From Isosphaera sp. (GTDB lineage Bacteria; Planctomycetota; Planctomycetia; Gemmatales; Gemmataceae), in NCBI GenBank assembly GCA_013822345.1, contig PNKH01000068.1, forward strand, positions 1 to 44,095: a stretch of DNA of 44,095 bases. The letters run 5' to 3'. The notes beneath the pieces are model-generated. The model did no database searches and had not been told where the DNA came from. It saw nothing but the letters and a program-made list of their open reading frames with translations. The position numbers were made by a program, and so were the translations under genes. Of the stretch, positions 7,228 to 14,927 are shown in pieces. The first letter of the stretch is position 1. Every line of letters begins with the position of its first letter.

Positions 7228-8280
7228 TCACTTCGGCGGGGCGTACCCGGGCGGCGGCGCCACCACCTCGAAGTCCGACCCCTTGACCTTCCGCAGCTCC
7301 TCGTGCAGCACCGGGATCCGCTCGTCCGGCGCCACCGACAGTGACCAGTCCAGGCCGTTGTCCGCGACCAGCATCCCGTACGTCTTCAGCGCATCCAGGA
7401 TCGTCTTCACCTCCGCCGAGAACGTCGACGTGTCGAAGTCCTTCCGCAGCCGGAACCGCTCGCCCATCCGCGGCAGGTTCTCGTCCGTCTTCCGGCTCGC
7501 CCGGTGCGTCGCCGGGTACACGTAGGCGTTCCGCGTGTTCGAGAACGTCACCCGCAGCGCGTGCTCGATCTTCCCGCGCTTCAGCTCGTCGTACCGGACG
7601 ACCGACGGGAAGATCGGCAGCCCGGCCGCGTCCGAGCTGGTCCACCCGGCCGGCCGCAGCTTGTTCGACGCCATGTCGAACACCGACGCCTGGGCCGCGG
7701 TCCACCCGGCGTCCGTCTTGGTCAGCTTGTAGAACTCGTACAGCTTGCGGTTCACCGGGTCGACCACGATCCCGTGCCGGTCCGCGTCGGGCGTCGGCTT
7801 GCCGCGCTGGACATCGTCGAGCGTCAGGTCCTTCAGCTTCGCCGACCGCTTGAAGTACGCCGGCCACCCCTCGATCGGGGTGGCGTCCGGCGTCGGGTAC
7901 GGCCCGGGGTCGGACTCGTCCGCGTACCGGACGACCTTCACCTCGACCTTCTTCTGATCCGGCGGGACGAGCACGAAGTTCATGTCCGCGTTGTACCGCA
8001 GCGGCTTCGCCGCGAGCGGGGCGATCATCGCCTTCGAGTTGGCGGCCAGCGGCCACTCGTCCACCGGGATGTTCCACGGGTTGTCCGGCGGGAACACCTC
8101 CAGCGACGCCAGGATCGCGTCGGCCTCCGGGGTGTCGAACGCCACCGGCTTGGCGAACTTCGGCATCGCCGCGGCCTTGAGCCGGGCGAGCCGGTCCTGG
8201 TTGACCGTCACCCCCGTCGGGTCGGCGGCCGGCGCGGCGACCGCGGCGAGCAACAGAAAGGACAGCGAGGTCGGTCGCAT
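7228..8280 (-). CDS. conserved secreted protein of unknown function
   Basis: 350 residues with a Sec signal peptide (MRPTSLSFLLLAAVAAPAA, cleavage near 19). I recognise the pattern of a family found across several phyla, with conserved segments ADRHGIVVDPVNRKLYEFY, GWTSSDAAGLPIFPSVVRYDE, HALRVTF, PRMGERFRLRKDFD and YGMLVADNG, but I cannot attach a validated function or a name. The conserved His/Asp/Gly-rich blocks suggest an extracellular enzyme or binding protein. It is monocistronic and convergent to the DUF1501 gene; a good promoter candidate lies upstream at 8314-8341. Confidence 0.8.
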   Translation of the reverse strand: MRPTSLSFLLLAAVAAPAADPTGVTVNQDRLARLKAAAMPKFAKPVAFDTPEADAILASLEVFPPDNPWNIPVDEWPLAANSKAMIAPLAAKPLRYNADMNFVLVPPDQKKVEVKVVRYADESDPGPYPTPDATPIEGWPAYFKRSAKLKDLTLDDVQRGKPTPDADRHGIVVDPVNRKLYEFYKLTKTDAGWTAAQASVFDMASNKLRPAGWTSSDAAGLPIFPSVVRYDELKRGKIEHALRVTFSNTRNAYVYPATHRASRKTDENLPRMGERFRLRKDFDTSTFSAEVKTILDALKTYGMLVADNGLDWSLSVAPDERIPVLHEELRKVKGSDFEVVAPPPGYAPPK

Positions 8281-8313
8281 CGGAGGTCACTCGGGAGGGG
8301 TGGCCGCAGGTCA

Positions 8314-8341
8314 AGCTTACCGCCCGCCCCGGCCGCGTCAA
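8314..8341 (-). promoter_or_regulatory. candidate promoter of the secreted unknown protein
   Basis: On the minus strand TTGACG (8336-8341), 16 bases, TAAGCT (8314-8319), 33 bases before the start codon at 8280. It is one of several candidates in this window with 16-base spacing. No clear match was seen for the divergent permease gene in the rest of this 179-base gap. Confidence 0.45.
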
Positions 8342-8459
8342 ACCTTGCCCCCCGCCCCGGCCCGGCTACACCTTCCCACAACCGACCGAACCGTCGACCG
8401 CCCCCCGGCGTACCGGCGGTTGGCGACCCGTCCCGACCCGCACCCCCCGGGCCCGCGCG

Positions 8460-9734
8460 ATGCTCTCCTGGCTGCCCGAACCGACCGTCCTACTGGCCGG
8501 GCTGCTCCTCGCCCTCGTCCAGTTCCTGGCCGCCCTGCCGTGGCTGTACGCGATCGACCCGAAGGGGTTCCGGGCCACCGCCGCCAGCCCCGGGGCGGCC
8601 GCCTCGGTCGGCGCCGGGCTCCTCGCCGCCGGGGTCGGGCTGGCCTTCTTCATGGGGTACAAGAACGACCCGGTCACCCTGACCTGGTACGGCCGGTACG
8701 TGTACGGGAAGATCCTCCACCTCCAGCTCATCATCGACCTGTTCCTGCTGATGCCGCACCTGCTGACCGCGGTCTGGCCGAAGGGCGGGGCGGTGGCGTT
8801 CGCGGCGTACCGGGAGGCGTGCCGGCAGCCGCTGTTCTGGCTGGTCGTCGCCGGGTCGGCGGCGGCCATGGCGCTGAGCGTGTCGGTCCCGTACTTCACG
8901 TTCGGCGACGACTACAAGATGATGAAGCAGATCGGGTTCGACATCGTGATGCTGGCCGCCGTCCTGTTCGGGGTGCTGGCCGCGAGCATGTCGATCAGCG
9001 AGGAGATCGAGGGGCGGACGGCGGTCACCCTGATGAGCAAGCCGGTCAGCCGGCGGCAGTTCCTGGTCGGCAAGTACCTCGGCATCCTGATGGCCTGCCT
9101 GGTCATGACCCTGCTCCTCGGGTGGGTGCTGAACACCGCCCTGCGGGCGACCCGGGAGTACGACCCGATCAACAACGCCGCCGACCCGACCGACCTGGTG
9201 GCGAAGCCGGTCGACAAGGTGGTCGACCCGATGACCTTCCAGGCCCAGCGGGCGGTGGTGCCGGTGTTCGAGAAGCCGGTCCCGAGCGCCCCGGGGAAGG
9301 CGGTCGGGCGCGGCTGCGGGCTGTGGTTCTCGGACACCGTGGCCCACAGCTTCGGGCTGATGCTCGGGTTCGGGCAGGTGATGATCCTGGTGGCCGTCGC
9401 GTCCGCCCTGGCGACCCGGCTGTCGTTCGTGGTGAACCTGGTCCTGTGCCTGCTCCTGTTCTTCCTCGGCCACCTCGCCCCGGTGCTGGTGCGGGTGACC
9501 GAGGGCGGGGGCGGGACGGCGGTCGGGCTGGTCGGGTTCCTCGGGAAGCTGTTCGACGTGCTTCTGCCGGCCCTCGAGTTCTACAACATGGGGCCGGCGA
9601 TCATCCGCGAGACCCCGCTCGACCTGTGGCGGTTCGCCGGGTACGTCGTGACCGTGTTCGGGTACTCCGTCCTGTACACCTCCATCGCCCTGGTCGTCGG
9701 CCTCCTCCTGTTCGAGGACCGGGACCTGGCGTGA
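8460..9734 (+). CDS. ABC-2-type transporter permease
   Basis: 424 residues with about nine hydrophobic segments, among them LLAGLLLALVQFLAALPWLY (11 on), LFWLVVAGSAAAMALSVSV, IVMLAAVLFGVLAASMSI, YLGILMACLVMTLLLGWV and a long C-terminal set ending in VVGLLLFEDRDL. The segment ISEEIEGRTAVTLMSKPVSR-RQFLVGKY is the typical ABC-2 permease motif that contacts the ATPase. No ATP-binding subunit is encoded nearby, so the partner must lie elsewhere. Substrate unknown. ATG at 8460 has no obvious ribosome binding site. Confidence 0.82.
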   Translation: MLSWLPEPTVLLAGLLLALVQFLAALPWLYAIDPKGFRATAASPGAAASVGAGLLAAGVGLAFFMGYKNDPVTLTWYGRYVYGKILHLQLIIDLFLLMPHLLTAVWPKGGAVAFAAYREACRQPLFWLVVAGSAAAMALSVSVPYFTFGDDYKMMKQIGFDIVMLAAVLFGVLAASMSISEEIEGRTAVTLMSKPVSRRQFLVGKYLGILMACLVMTLLLGWVLNTALRATREYDPINNAADPTDLVAKPVDKVVDPMTFQAQRAVVPVFEKPVPSAPGKAVGRGCGLWFSDTVAHSFGLMLGFGQVMILVAVASALATRLSFVVNLVLCLLLFFLGHLAPVLVRVTEGGGGTAVGLVGFLGKLFDVLLPALEFYNMGPAIIRETPLDLWRFAGYVVTVFGYSVLYTSIALVVGLLLFEDRDLA

Positions 9735-9737
9735 GGA

Positions 9738-9847
9738 GCAGTGGACAGTGGGCGGCGGACAGTGGATAGTGAGGGCGTGAACCCCGGCCGGCCGCCGCGG
9801 TTCTCTTCCCGTGTCTCGACCGTCCACCACCCACTGCCCACTCCCTA
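9738..9847. repeat. GGACAGTGG-type short-motif repeat, imperfect inverted pair
   Basis: 9738-9777 carries reiterations of the word CAGTGGACAGTGGGCGG / GGACAGTGGATAGTGAGG. 9820-9847 carries the reverse-complement type CCACCACCCACTGCCCACTC. The two blocks can pair imperfectly across a 40-base loop. The region lies between the permease stop and the ispH start, which is only 3 bases beyond it. It resembles low-complexity word repeats seen also at 14879, 12179 and 37751 with different words. Confidence 0.6.
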
Positions 9848-9850
9848 CCG

Positions 9851-10780
9851 ATGCACATCATCCTGGCCAACCCGCGGGGCTTCTGCGCCGGGGTGAACAT
9901 GGCGATCGAGAGCCTGGAGCGGGCGCTCGCCGTCTGGGGCAGCCCGCTCTACGTGTACCACGAGATCGTCCACAACCGGCCGATCGTCGAGCGGTTCCGG
10001 GCCCGCGGGGTGGTGTTCGTCGACGACATCGCCGAGGTGCCGGCCGGCGGGACCGTCCTGTACAGCGCGCACGGGGTGTCGCCGGAAATCCGCCGGCGGT
10101 CGGCCGAGCGGTCGCTGCGGGCGATCGACGCCACCTGCCCGCTGGTCACCAAGGTGCACACCGAGGCCGTCCGGTTCGCCCGGGACGGGTACACCATCGT
10201 CCTGGTCGGGCACGAGGGGCACGACGAGGTGGTCGGGACGATGGGCGAGGCGCCGGCGAACATCGTCCTGGTCGAGGACGCGGACGACGTGGCCGCCCTG
10301 ACCATCCCGGCGGACGCGAAGGTGGCGTTCCTGACCCAGACGACGCTGAGCGTGGACGAGGCCCGGGTGGTGGTCGATGCCCTCCGGGCGAAATACCCGC
10401 ACATCGTCGGCCCGGGCAAGGACGACATCTGCTACGCCACCCAGAACCGGCAGGAGGCGGTCCGCGACCTGGTCCCGGCGGCGGACGTGGTGCTGGTGCT
10501 CGGGAGCCAGAACAGCTCGAACAGCCAGCGGCTGGCGGAACTGGCCCGGTCCGCGGGGAAGCGGGCCCACCTGATCGACCGCGTGTCCGAGCTGCGGGAC
10601 GAGTGGTTCGCGCCGGCCGACACGGTGCTGATCACCGCCGGGGCGAGCGCCCCGGAGGACCACGTCCAGGACTGCGTCGAGTACCTCCGCCGGACGTTCG
10701 GGGCGGAGGTCGAGTCGCGGGTGGTGCGGGAGGAGCACGTCAGCTTCCCGCTGCCGCGCGAGCTGCGCGTCCTGGCCTGA
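9851..10780 (+). CDS. ispH: 4-hydroxy-3-methylbut-2-enyl diphosphate reductase
   Basis: 309 residues, full family length. The cytoplasmic iron-sulfur enzyme makes isopentenyl and dimethylallyl diphosphate in the last step of the MEP pathway. The three cluster cysteines are present: Cys12 (RGFCAGV), Cys96 (DATCPLVTKVH) and Cys194 (DICYATQNRQ). The substrate-binding His of VHNRPIV and SAHGVSPE, the catalytic Glu in GHEGHDEVVGTMGE, and the SSNSQRL and TAGASAPE segments are all intact. It is followed 20 bases later by the Uma2 gene, probably by chance rather than by function. Confidence 0.97.
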   Translation: MHIILANPRGFCAGVNMAIESLERALAVWGSPLYVYHEIVHNRPIVERFRARGVVFVDDIAEVPAGGTVLYSAHGVSPEIRRRSAERSLRAIDATCPLVTKVHTEAVRFARDGYTIVLVGHEGHDEVVGTMGEAPANIVLVEDADDVAALTIPADAKVAFLTQTTLSVDEARVVVDALRAKYPHIVGPGKDDICYATQNRQEAVRDLVPAADVVLVLGSQNSSNSQRLAELARSAGKRAHLIDRVSELRDEWFAPADTVLITAGASAPEDHVQDCVEYLRRTFGAEVESRVVREEHVSFPLPRELRVLA

Positions 10781-10800
10781 CCCGCGAGCGGAGGCCGAAC

Positions 10801-11406
10801 ATGGCGACGGTGCAACTCAAGCTCGGGCCGGCGGACCACGGCCGGTCACTGACCCTCGATGACTTCGACGGGGCCGAGTTCGAGCCCGGCCACCGGTACG
10901 AGATCATCGACGGGATGGTGTACGTGTCCCCGCTCGCCAACTTCCCGGAGAACTTCCTGGAAACCTGGCTGTACGACGTCCTCAGAGACTACTCCCGTGC
11001 CCACCCCGAGGTGATCAACTACGTTTCCACCAAGACCCGGGTGTTTGTCCCCCGACGGAGGAAGGCTACGGTCCCCGAGCCGGACATCGCGGCCTACGCG
11101 GACTTCCCGCGCGAACGGCCGGCCCGGGAGATCCGCTGGCAGGACATCAATCCCGTGCTGGTCTGCGAGGTGCTGGTCGAGGGGGACGCACGCAAGGATC
11201 TGACGCGCAATCCGGACCTGTACTTGGCCACCCCGAGCGTCAAGGAGTACTGGGTGCTCGACGGCCGGGACAACGCGGACGAGCCGACCCTGGTCCAGCA
11301 CCGCCGGTACGGCAAGCGGTGGGTCGTCCGGTCGTTCCCGTACGGCTCGACGTTCACGACCAGGCTGCTGCCCGGGTTCACCCTCCCCGTCGATCCGCGA
11401 AAGTGA
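10801..11406 (+). CDS. Uma2-family (DUF820) putative endonuclease
   Basis: 201 residues; ATG at 10801 preceded by GGAGG at a good distance. DUF820/Uma2 proteins have a PD-(D/E)XK nuclease fold. Visible hallmarks: [27 protein letters not shown] (the PD element), [11 protein letters not shown] (the acidic element) and SVKEYWVLD. The usual D...K...Y segment before the EYW motif reads DLTRNPDLY here, so the common lysine is Asn; activity may be altered. Codons ending in A or T are commoner than in neighbouring genes (for example around 10980-11240), which fits recent transfer; such genes are highly multiplied in planctomycetes and cyanobacteria. Biological role unknown. Confidence 0.85.
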   Translation: MATVQLKLGPADHGRSLTLDDFDGAEFEPGHRYEIIDGMVYVSPLANFPENFLETWLYDVLRDYSRAHPEVINYVSTKTRVFVPRRRKATVPEPDIAAYADFPRERPAREIRWQDINPVLVCEVLVEGDARKDLTRNPDLYLATPSVKEYWVLDGRDNADEPTLVQHRRYGKRWVVRSFPYGSTFTTRLLPGFTLPVDPRK

Positions 11407-11413
11407 CAACCCG

Positions 11414-12601
11414 ATGTCACCCGCCCCCGCCCCCGTCCCGGACCACCGCCCCGCCCTCCCCCGCCGCCGGGACTGGCGGATCGGCTGCGCCGGCGCCGGG
11501 TTCGTGATGGCCGACTGCCACCTCGTCGCCTACCGGAACGCCGGGTTCAACCCCGTCGCCATCGCCTCCCGCACCCCGGCCCGCGCCCGCGAGGTCGCCG
11601 CCCGCCACGCCGTCCCCACCGTCCACGAGACGGTCGACGCCCTCCTCGCCGACCCGCGGGTCGAGGTGCTCGACGTGGCCGTCCCGCCGGCGGCCCAGCC
11701 GGACCTGATCCGCCGCGCCCTCGACCTCGGCCGCGGCCGGCTCCGCGGCATCCTCGCCCAGAAGCCGCTCGCCCTGTCGGTCGCCGACGCCCGCGACCTG
11801 GTCGCCCGGTGCGCCGCCGCCGGGGTGGTGCTCGGGGTGAACCAGAACATGCGGTTCGACCAGTCGGTCCGCGCCGCGAAGGACGTGCTGCGGCGCGGGT
11901 GGCTCGGCGAGGTGGTGCTGGCGACGATCGACATGCGGGCGGTGCCGCACTGGATGCCGTGGGCGGAGGGGCTGCCGAGCCTGTCGACGTTCGTGATGAG
12001 CGTCCACCACCTGGACACGTTCCGGTACTGGCTCGGCACCCCGGACCGGGTCCTGGCCAGCACCCGCCCCGACCCCCGCACCCGCTTCCCGCACCGCGAC
12101 GGCGTCAACCTGTACATCCTCGAGTACGACGCCGGCCCGCGGGCCGCGGCGTGGGACGACGTGTGGGCCGGACCGGTGGAAGTTCCAAGTTCCACAGTTC
12201 CAGGTTCCAAGTTGGAAGCAGCGGGATCGAACCTGCAACCTGGAACTGTGGAACTTGGAACTTCTTCGAGGTACATCCGGTGGCGGGTCGAGGGGACGGA
12301 CGGGCTGATGCAGGGGACGATCGGGTGGCCGCGGTACCCGGCCCGGGAGCCGAGCACGCTGGAGTACGCCACCCGCGACCGGCCGGGCGAGTGGGTCCGC
12401 CCGCGGTGGGACGAGGTGTGGTTCCCCGACGCGTTCGTCGGCACCATGGCCCAGCTGCTCGTCGCGATCGAGGACGGGACCGAGCCGGAGGTCTCCGGCC
12501 GGGACAACGTCGAGACGGTGGCCCTGTGCGAGGCGGTGTTCGCGGCCGCGGCCGAGCGGCGGGTGGCGGCGGTGAACGAGTTCCTCGGGGGCCGGATGTG
12601 A
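11414..12601 (+). CDS. Gfo/Idh/MocA-family oxidoreductase with in-frame palindromic insert
   Basis: 395 residues. The N-terminal Rossmann domain ([35 protein letters not shown]) binds NAD(P). The second half is the substrate-binding alpha/beta domain ([31 protein letters not shown]). The usual EKP motif is QKP. About 29-31 residues near position 255-285 ([18 protein letters not shown] and so on) are encoded by a palindromic repeat (12179-12264) between WDDVWAGP and [12 protein letters not shown], which would be nearly adjacent in a normal homologue. The frame is kept, so the gene is called intact. Such enzymes oxidise sugars or cyclitols; the substrate is unknown. The stop overlaps the next start (ATGTGA), so the two genes are translationally coupled. 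Confidence 0.88.
   Translation: MSPAPAPVPDHRPALPRRRDWRIGCAGAGFVMADCHLVAYRNAGFNPVAIASRTPARAREVAARHAVPTVHETVDALLADPRVEVLDVAVPPAAQPDLIRRALDLGRGRLRGILAQKPLALSVADARDLVARCAAAGVVLGVNQNMRFDQSVRAAKDVLRRGWLGEVVLATIDMRAVPHWMPWAEGLPSLSTFVMSVHHLDTFRYWLGTPDRVLASTRPDPRTRFPHRDGVNLYILEYDAGPRAAAWDDVWAGPVEVPSSTVPGSKLEAAGSNLQPGTVELGTSSRYIRWRVEGTDGLMQGTIGWPRYPAREPSTLEYATRDRPGEWVRPRWDEVWFPDAFVGTMAQLLVAIEDGTEPEVSGRDNVETVALCEAVFAAAAERRVAAVNEFLGGRM
12179..12264. repeat. palindromic element inside a coding gene
   Basis: Two perfectly complementary 28-base arms (12179-12206 and 12237-12264, beginning GAAGTTCCAAGTTCCACAG) around a 30-base loop. The arms are about half G+C, far below the surroundings, and consist of reiterated TTCCAAG/TTCCAGG words. 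By my translation the element is open in all six frames. It adds about 29 codons to the oxidoreductase without breaking the frame, like Rickettsia palindromic elements. Confidence 0.92.
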
Positions 12602-13434
12602 AGCTCCCGGACCTCCGGATCCGGCAGGCGGTGGCCGTCGCCGACGCCCGCGGGGTGCGGGTGGTCGCCGCGTCCGACGAGTTCGACACCGCCGAGGCCG
12701 AGCGGGTGGCGGTCCTGTTCGGGGCCCGGCCGGCCGGGGTGCGGTGTCCCCTCGCGCACTTCGCCTGCCCGTTCGGCCGGGACGCCGTCGCGGTGGTACG
12801 GGTCGAGGACCGGCCGGGGCCGGGCGACCCGCTCGGGTTCCGCGTCCTGGTGCTGTCCGCCGACCTGTACCGGCACCTCGGCGACCCGTTCGCCGTCTCC
12901 GACCGCTTCCCCGCCGACTGGTCCGTGTCCGGCCGACTCCCCGAGCTGGAGTGGCCGCCGACCCCGCTCCCGGAGCGGACGGTCGAGCAACTCGACGCGG
13001 TGCTGCGGGCCGGCGACGGGCCGCTGCTGCTCGGGGCGACGCAGGCGGTGGTCGACGGGAACCGGGTGCTGCTCGTCCGCCAGGCCCCGGACGAGCCGGC
13101 GGTGCGGGCGGTGTGGCAGCTCCTGCCGGACCGGACCCGGGCGGACCGGTGGCCGGCGTCGTTCGCGTTCTCCGCCGACCTCGGGTTCCACCTCGCCGCC
13201 GGCCCGGCGTTCGCCCGCCCCGAGCGGGAGCCGCGGCCGCTGACCGAGGAGGCGGTGAAGGACTACCCCCAGAGCCGGTACGAGCTGGACCTGCAGATCG
13301 CGGTCGAGTCCGGGGACCGGGCGGCCCTCCGCCGGCTCCTCGCCCGCCGGACCTCCGACGACACGGTCCGGCTCGCGGCGTACATCATCCTGTTCGCGCT
13401 CGTGGTCGCCGCCCTGCTCCGGTTCGTAGTTTGA
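12598..13434 (+). CDS. unknown protein with C-terminal membrane anchor
   Basis: 278 residues from a GTG start at 12598 that overlaps the oxidoreductase stop (ATGTGA arrangement), so translation is probably coupled. The N-terminal 240 residues are soluble with no motif I recognise; segments such as [20 protein letters not shown] and [16 protein letters not shown] look like a folded domain. Residues 257-276 ([19 protein letters not shown]) are a single hydrophobic helix at the extreme C-terminus, so it may be a tail-anchored protein facing the cytoplasm. Coupling to the oxidoreductase hints at a linked role, but no function can be assigned. Confidence 0.72.
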   Translation: MKLPDLRIRQAVAVADARGVRVVAASDEFDTAEAERVAVLFGARPAGVRCPLAHFACPFGRDAVAVVRVEDRPGPGDPLGFRVLVLSADLYRHLGDPFAVSDRFPADWSVSGRLPELEWPPTPLPERTVEQLDAVLRAGDGPLLLGATQAVVDGNRVLLVRQAPDEPAVRAVWQLLPDRTRADRWPASFAFSADLGFHLAAGPAFARPEREPRPLTEEAVKDYPQSRYELDLQIAVESGDRAALRRLLARRTSDDTVRLAAYIILFALVVAALLRFVV

Positions 13435-13504
13435 GGCGAACCGCGGCCGTCAGGGAGCGGGTGTCCTTCACCCCCCACCCGCTCCCTGACGGCCGCGGTT
13501 CGCC
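13435..13504. repeat. REP-like inverted repeat, copy 2
   Basis: Perfect 29-base arms (13435-13463 and 13476-13504) around a 12-base loop, starting immediately after the stop of the membrane-anchored protein. Arm: GGCGAACCGCGGCCGTCAGG then GAGCGGGTG. Compared with copy 1 the arm has GCGGCCGTC for GCGACCGTC on both sides, so the pairing is conserved. CGAACCGCG again faces outward. The following GGAGGGG at 13505 serves as ribosome binding site of the Nudix gene. Confidence 0.92.
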
Positions 13505-13515
13505 CGGAGGGGTCA

Positions 13516-14109
13516 ATGCCCGCCGACGAGCGCGTCCTGGTGATCCCGGCCGAGCGACTCCGCGCCGCGGGGGACTTCCACGGGTTCCGGCCGGCGGACG
13601 ACGCGTTCCGGGCGGCGCTCCTCGACCCGGTCGGGTTCGAATTCCGCCCGCGGTCCGAGGTCGAGACCGACCCGACTTTCCTACAGCTCATCCCGTACGT
13701 CGTGCTAACGTGGCGGGGCGACGTATTCCACTACTTCCGCGGGGCCGCCGGGACCGAAACCCGTTTGCGGTCGCTCCGGTCGGTGGGGATCGGCGGACAC
13801 ATCTCCGAGGACGACGCGGCGGGCGACGACGCGTACCGGTCCGGAATGATGCGAGAGTTGTCGGAGGAGGTGGCGATCGGCTGCGGGTGGGCCGAGACGT
13901 TCCTCGGGTTCATCCACGACCCCCGCACCCCGGTCGGCCGCGTCCACCTCGGGGTGGTCCACCGGTTCGAGCTGGAGGCGCCGGCCGTCCGGCCGCTCGA
14001 AGCCGCGATCGCCGACCCCGGGTTCGCCCCGGTGGCGGAGCTGACCGCCCAAGCGGCCGAGTTCGAGACGTGGTCGCAGTTCGTGCTGGCGGAGCTGGCC
14101 CGGTGGTGA
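13516..14109 (+). CDS. Nudix-like hydrolase
   Basis: 197 residues. A Nudix box is visible from about residue 89: GIGGHISEDDAAGDD, then GMMRELSEEVAIG, giving the R113-E114-x-x-E117-E118 metal-binding core. The spacing between the GG and the RE is as expected for the family. Residues 1-85 form an N-terminal extension seen in planctomycete members that are often labelled phosphoesterase. Substrates of Nudix enzymes are nucleoside diphosphates linked to another group; which one is not evident. GGAGGGG 6-8 bases before the ATG is one of the better ribosome binding sites in the window. It is convergent to the ftsQ-like gene, six bases away. Confidence 0.82.
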   Translation: MPADERVLVIPAERLRAAGDFHGFRPADDAFRAALLDPVGFEFRPRSEVETDPTFLQLIPYVVLTWRGDVFHYFRGAAGTETRLRSLRSVGIGGHISEDDAAGDDAYRSGMMRELSEEVAIGCGWAETFLGFIHDPRTPVGRVHLGVVHRFELEAPAVRPLEAAIADPGFAPVAELTAQAAEFETWSQFVLAELARW

Positions 14110-14115
14110 CGGCCG

Positions 14116-14781
14116 TCACTCGCCCACGGTCAGCGTCTTCCCGTCCGCGGTCGTGAGCCGCCACCCGCCCGCGGTCCGCTCGATCCGCCGCAGGCGGTGC
14201 GCCTCCGCCAGCCGCACCGCGCGCCGCACCGCCGGGTCTTCCCACGCCCGACCGGCCGGCGACCCCGGCACCGCGACCGGCCCGACCAGTACCGGCAGGC
14301 CGTCCGCCGCGGTCCCCGTCGGCAGCAACACCCCTCCGACGTCCACGACCCGCACCCGGCCGTCCGCCGTCTCGACGGCCAGGCCGGGGGTGCGGAATCG
14401 GAGCCGGACGCGGACCTCGCCTTCCGGGGACACGGTCACCCCGTCGAACGCCGCGACCCACGGGTGGGCGGCGAACGCCGCGCCCAGCGTCCGGGGCAAC
14501 TCGGGGTCGAGGGCCTGGACCGTCTCGGGGGCGTTCGAGACGTACCGCACCTCGGCCAGGAACGTGTCGCGGGTGAGGCCGGGCGGGACGTCGCAGGCGA
14601 GGTCGGCGAACCGGACCGCGTACCGGTCGCGCGGCCCGACCCGCGACCGGGCCAGGTCGCCGATCCTGGCGACGCCCCACACCACGCCGGCGACCGCCGC
14701 CAGCGTCAGGCCGACCGCGACCGCCCAGCGGAGGACGCGCCCGCCGCCGGCCGACTCCTTCGGGTTCCGCCCGGGCTTCAC
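14116..14781 (-). CDS. FtsQ/DivIB-like cell division protein
   Basis: 221 residues from GTG at 14781 (VKPGRNPKESAGG). One N-terminal membrane helix (LRWAVAVGLTLAAVAGVVWG, about 17-36) is followed by a periplasmic part with a POTRA-like segment and the FtsQ-type pattern AAHPWVAAFDGVTVSPEG, VRLRFRTPGLAVE, VVDVGGVLLP, and a C-terminal GGWRLTTADGKTL. Position next to murB matches the dcw cluster of other bacteria. The start is chosen because the sequence CACGTCTGGTGA at this point duplicates the murB end (14916-14927); without the intervening 126 bases, murB TGA and this GTG would overlap. FtsQ normally links FtsA/FtsZ divisome parts to wall synthesis; planctomycetes lack FtsZ, so its partners here are open. 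Confidence 0.7.
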   Translation of the reverse strand: MKPGRNPKESAGGGRVLRWAVAVGLTLAAVAGVVWGVARIGDLARSRVGPRDRYAVRFADLACDVPPGLTRDTFLAEVRYVSNAPETVQALDPELPRTLGAAFAAHPWVAAFDGVTVSPEGEVRVRLRFRTPGLAVETADGRVRVVDVGGVLLPTGTAADGLPVLVGPVAVPGSPAGRAWEDPAVRRAVRLAEAHRLRRIERTAGGWRLTTADGKTLTVGE

Positions 14782-14927
14782 CAGACGTGTTACCCCCACC
14801 CTCGCCGGAGCGGCTTCGGGTCCCGTGTCGCGATCCGCGCTCGGTCGCCGGGCCGCCACACGGCACCCACAACCGCTCAGGACCAAGGACCCAGTGACGA
14901 AGGACCAAGGACCGCTCACCAGACGTG
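14778..14927. mobile_element. possible small insertion flanked by 12-bp direct repeats
   Basis: CACGTCTGGTGA (minus strand) occurs at 14916-14927, as the last codons and stop of murB, and again at 14778-14789, at the start of the ftsQ-like gene. The 126 bases between them contain a 13-base direct repeat AGGACCAAGGACC (plus strand, 14879-14891 and 14901-14913) and no reading frame of note. The arrangement is what a small insertion with 12-bp target duplication would leave. No terminal inverted repeats are obvious, so a local duplication is an alternative. Confidence 0.5.
14879..14913. repeat. direct repeat AGGACCAAGGACC
   Basis: Two identical 13-base copies start 22 bases apart (14879 and 14901). 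On the minus strand the word is GGTCCTTGGTCCT. It belongs to the same style of short reiterated words as the TTCCAAG, CAGTGGA and TCTCGTAG repeats elsewhere in the window and lies within the putative insertion between murB and the ftsQ-like gene. Confidence 0.75.

Noticed and set aside
5570-8341. A 923-codon minus-strand frame spanning DUF1501 and the convergent gene
   Set aside because: It runs through two real genes in other frames and through a palindrome; it has no start context and no domain.
12207-12236. A tRNA fragment in the loop of the coding palindrome
   Set aside because: The minus strand reads GCAGGTTCGATCCCGCTGC, which resembles a T-arm, but the stem does not pair properly and no acceptor or anticodon arm exists.
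12105-12689. The oxidoreductase gene as a pseudogene broken by the palindrome
   Set aside because: The frame continues without a stop across the element and the C-terminal family segments are intact on the same frame.
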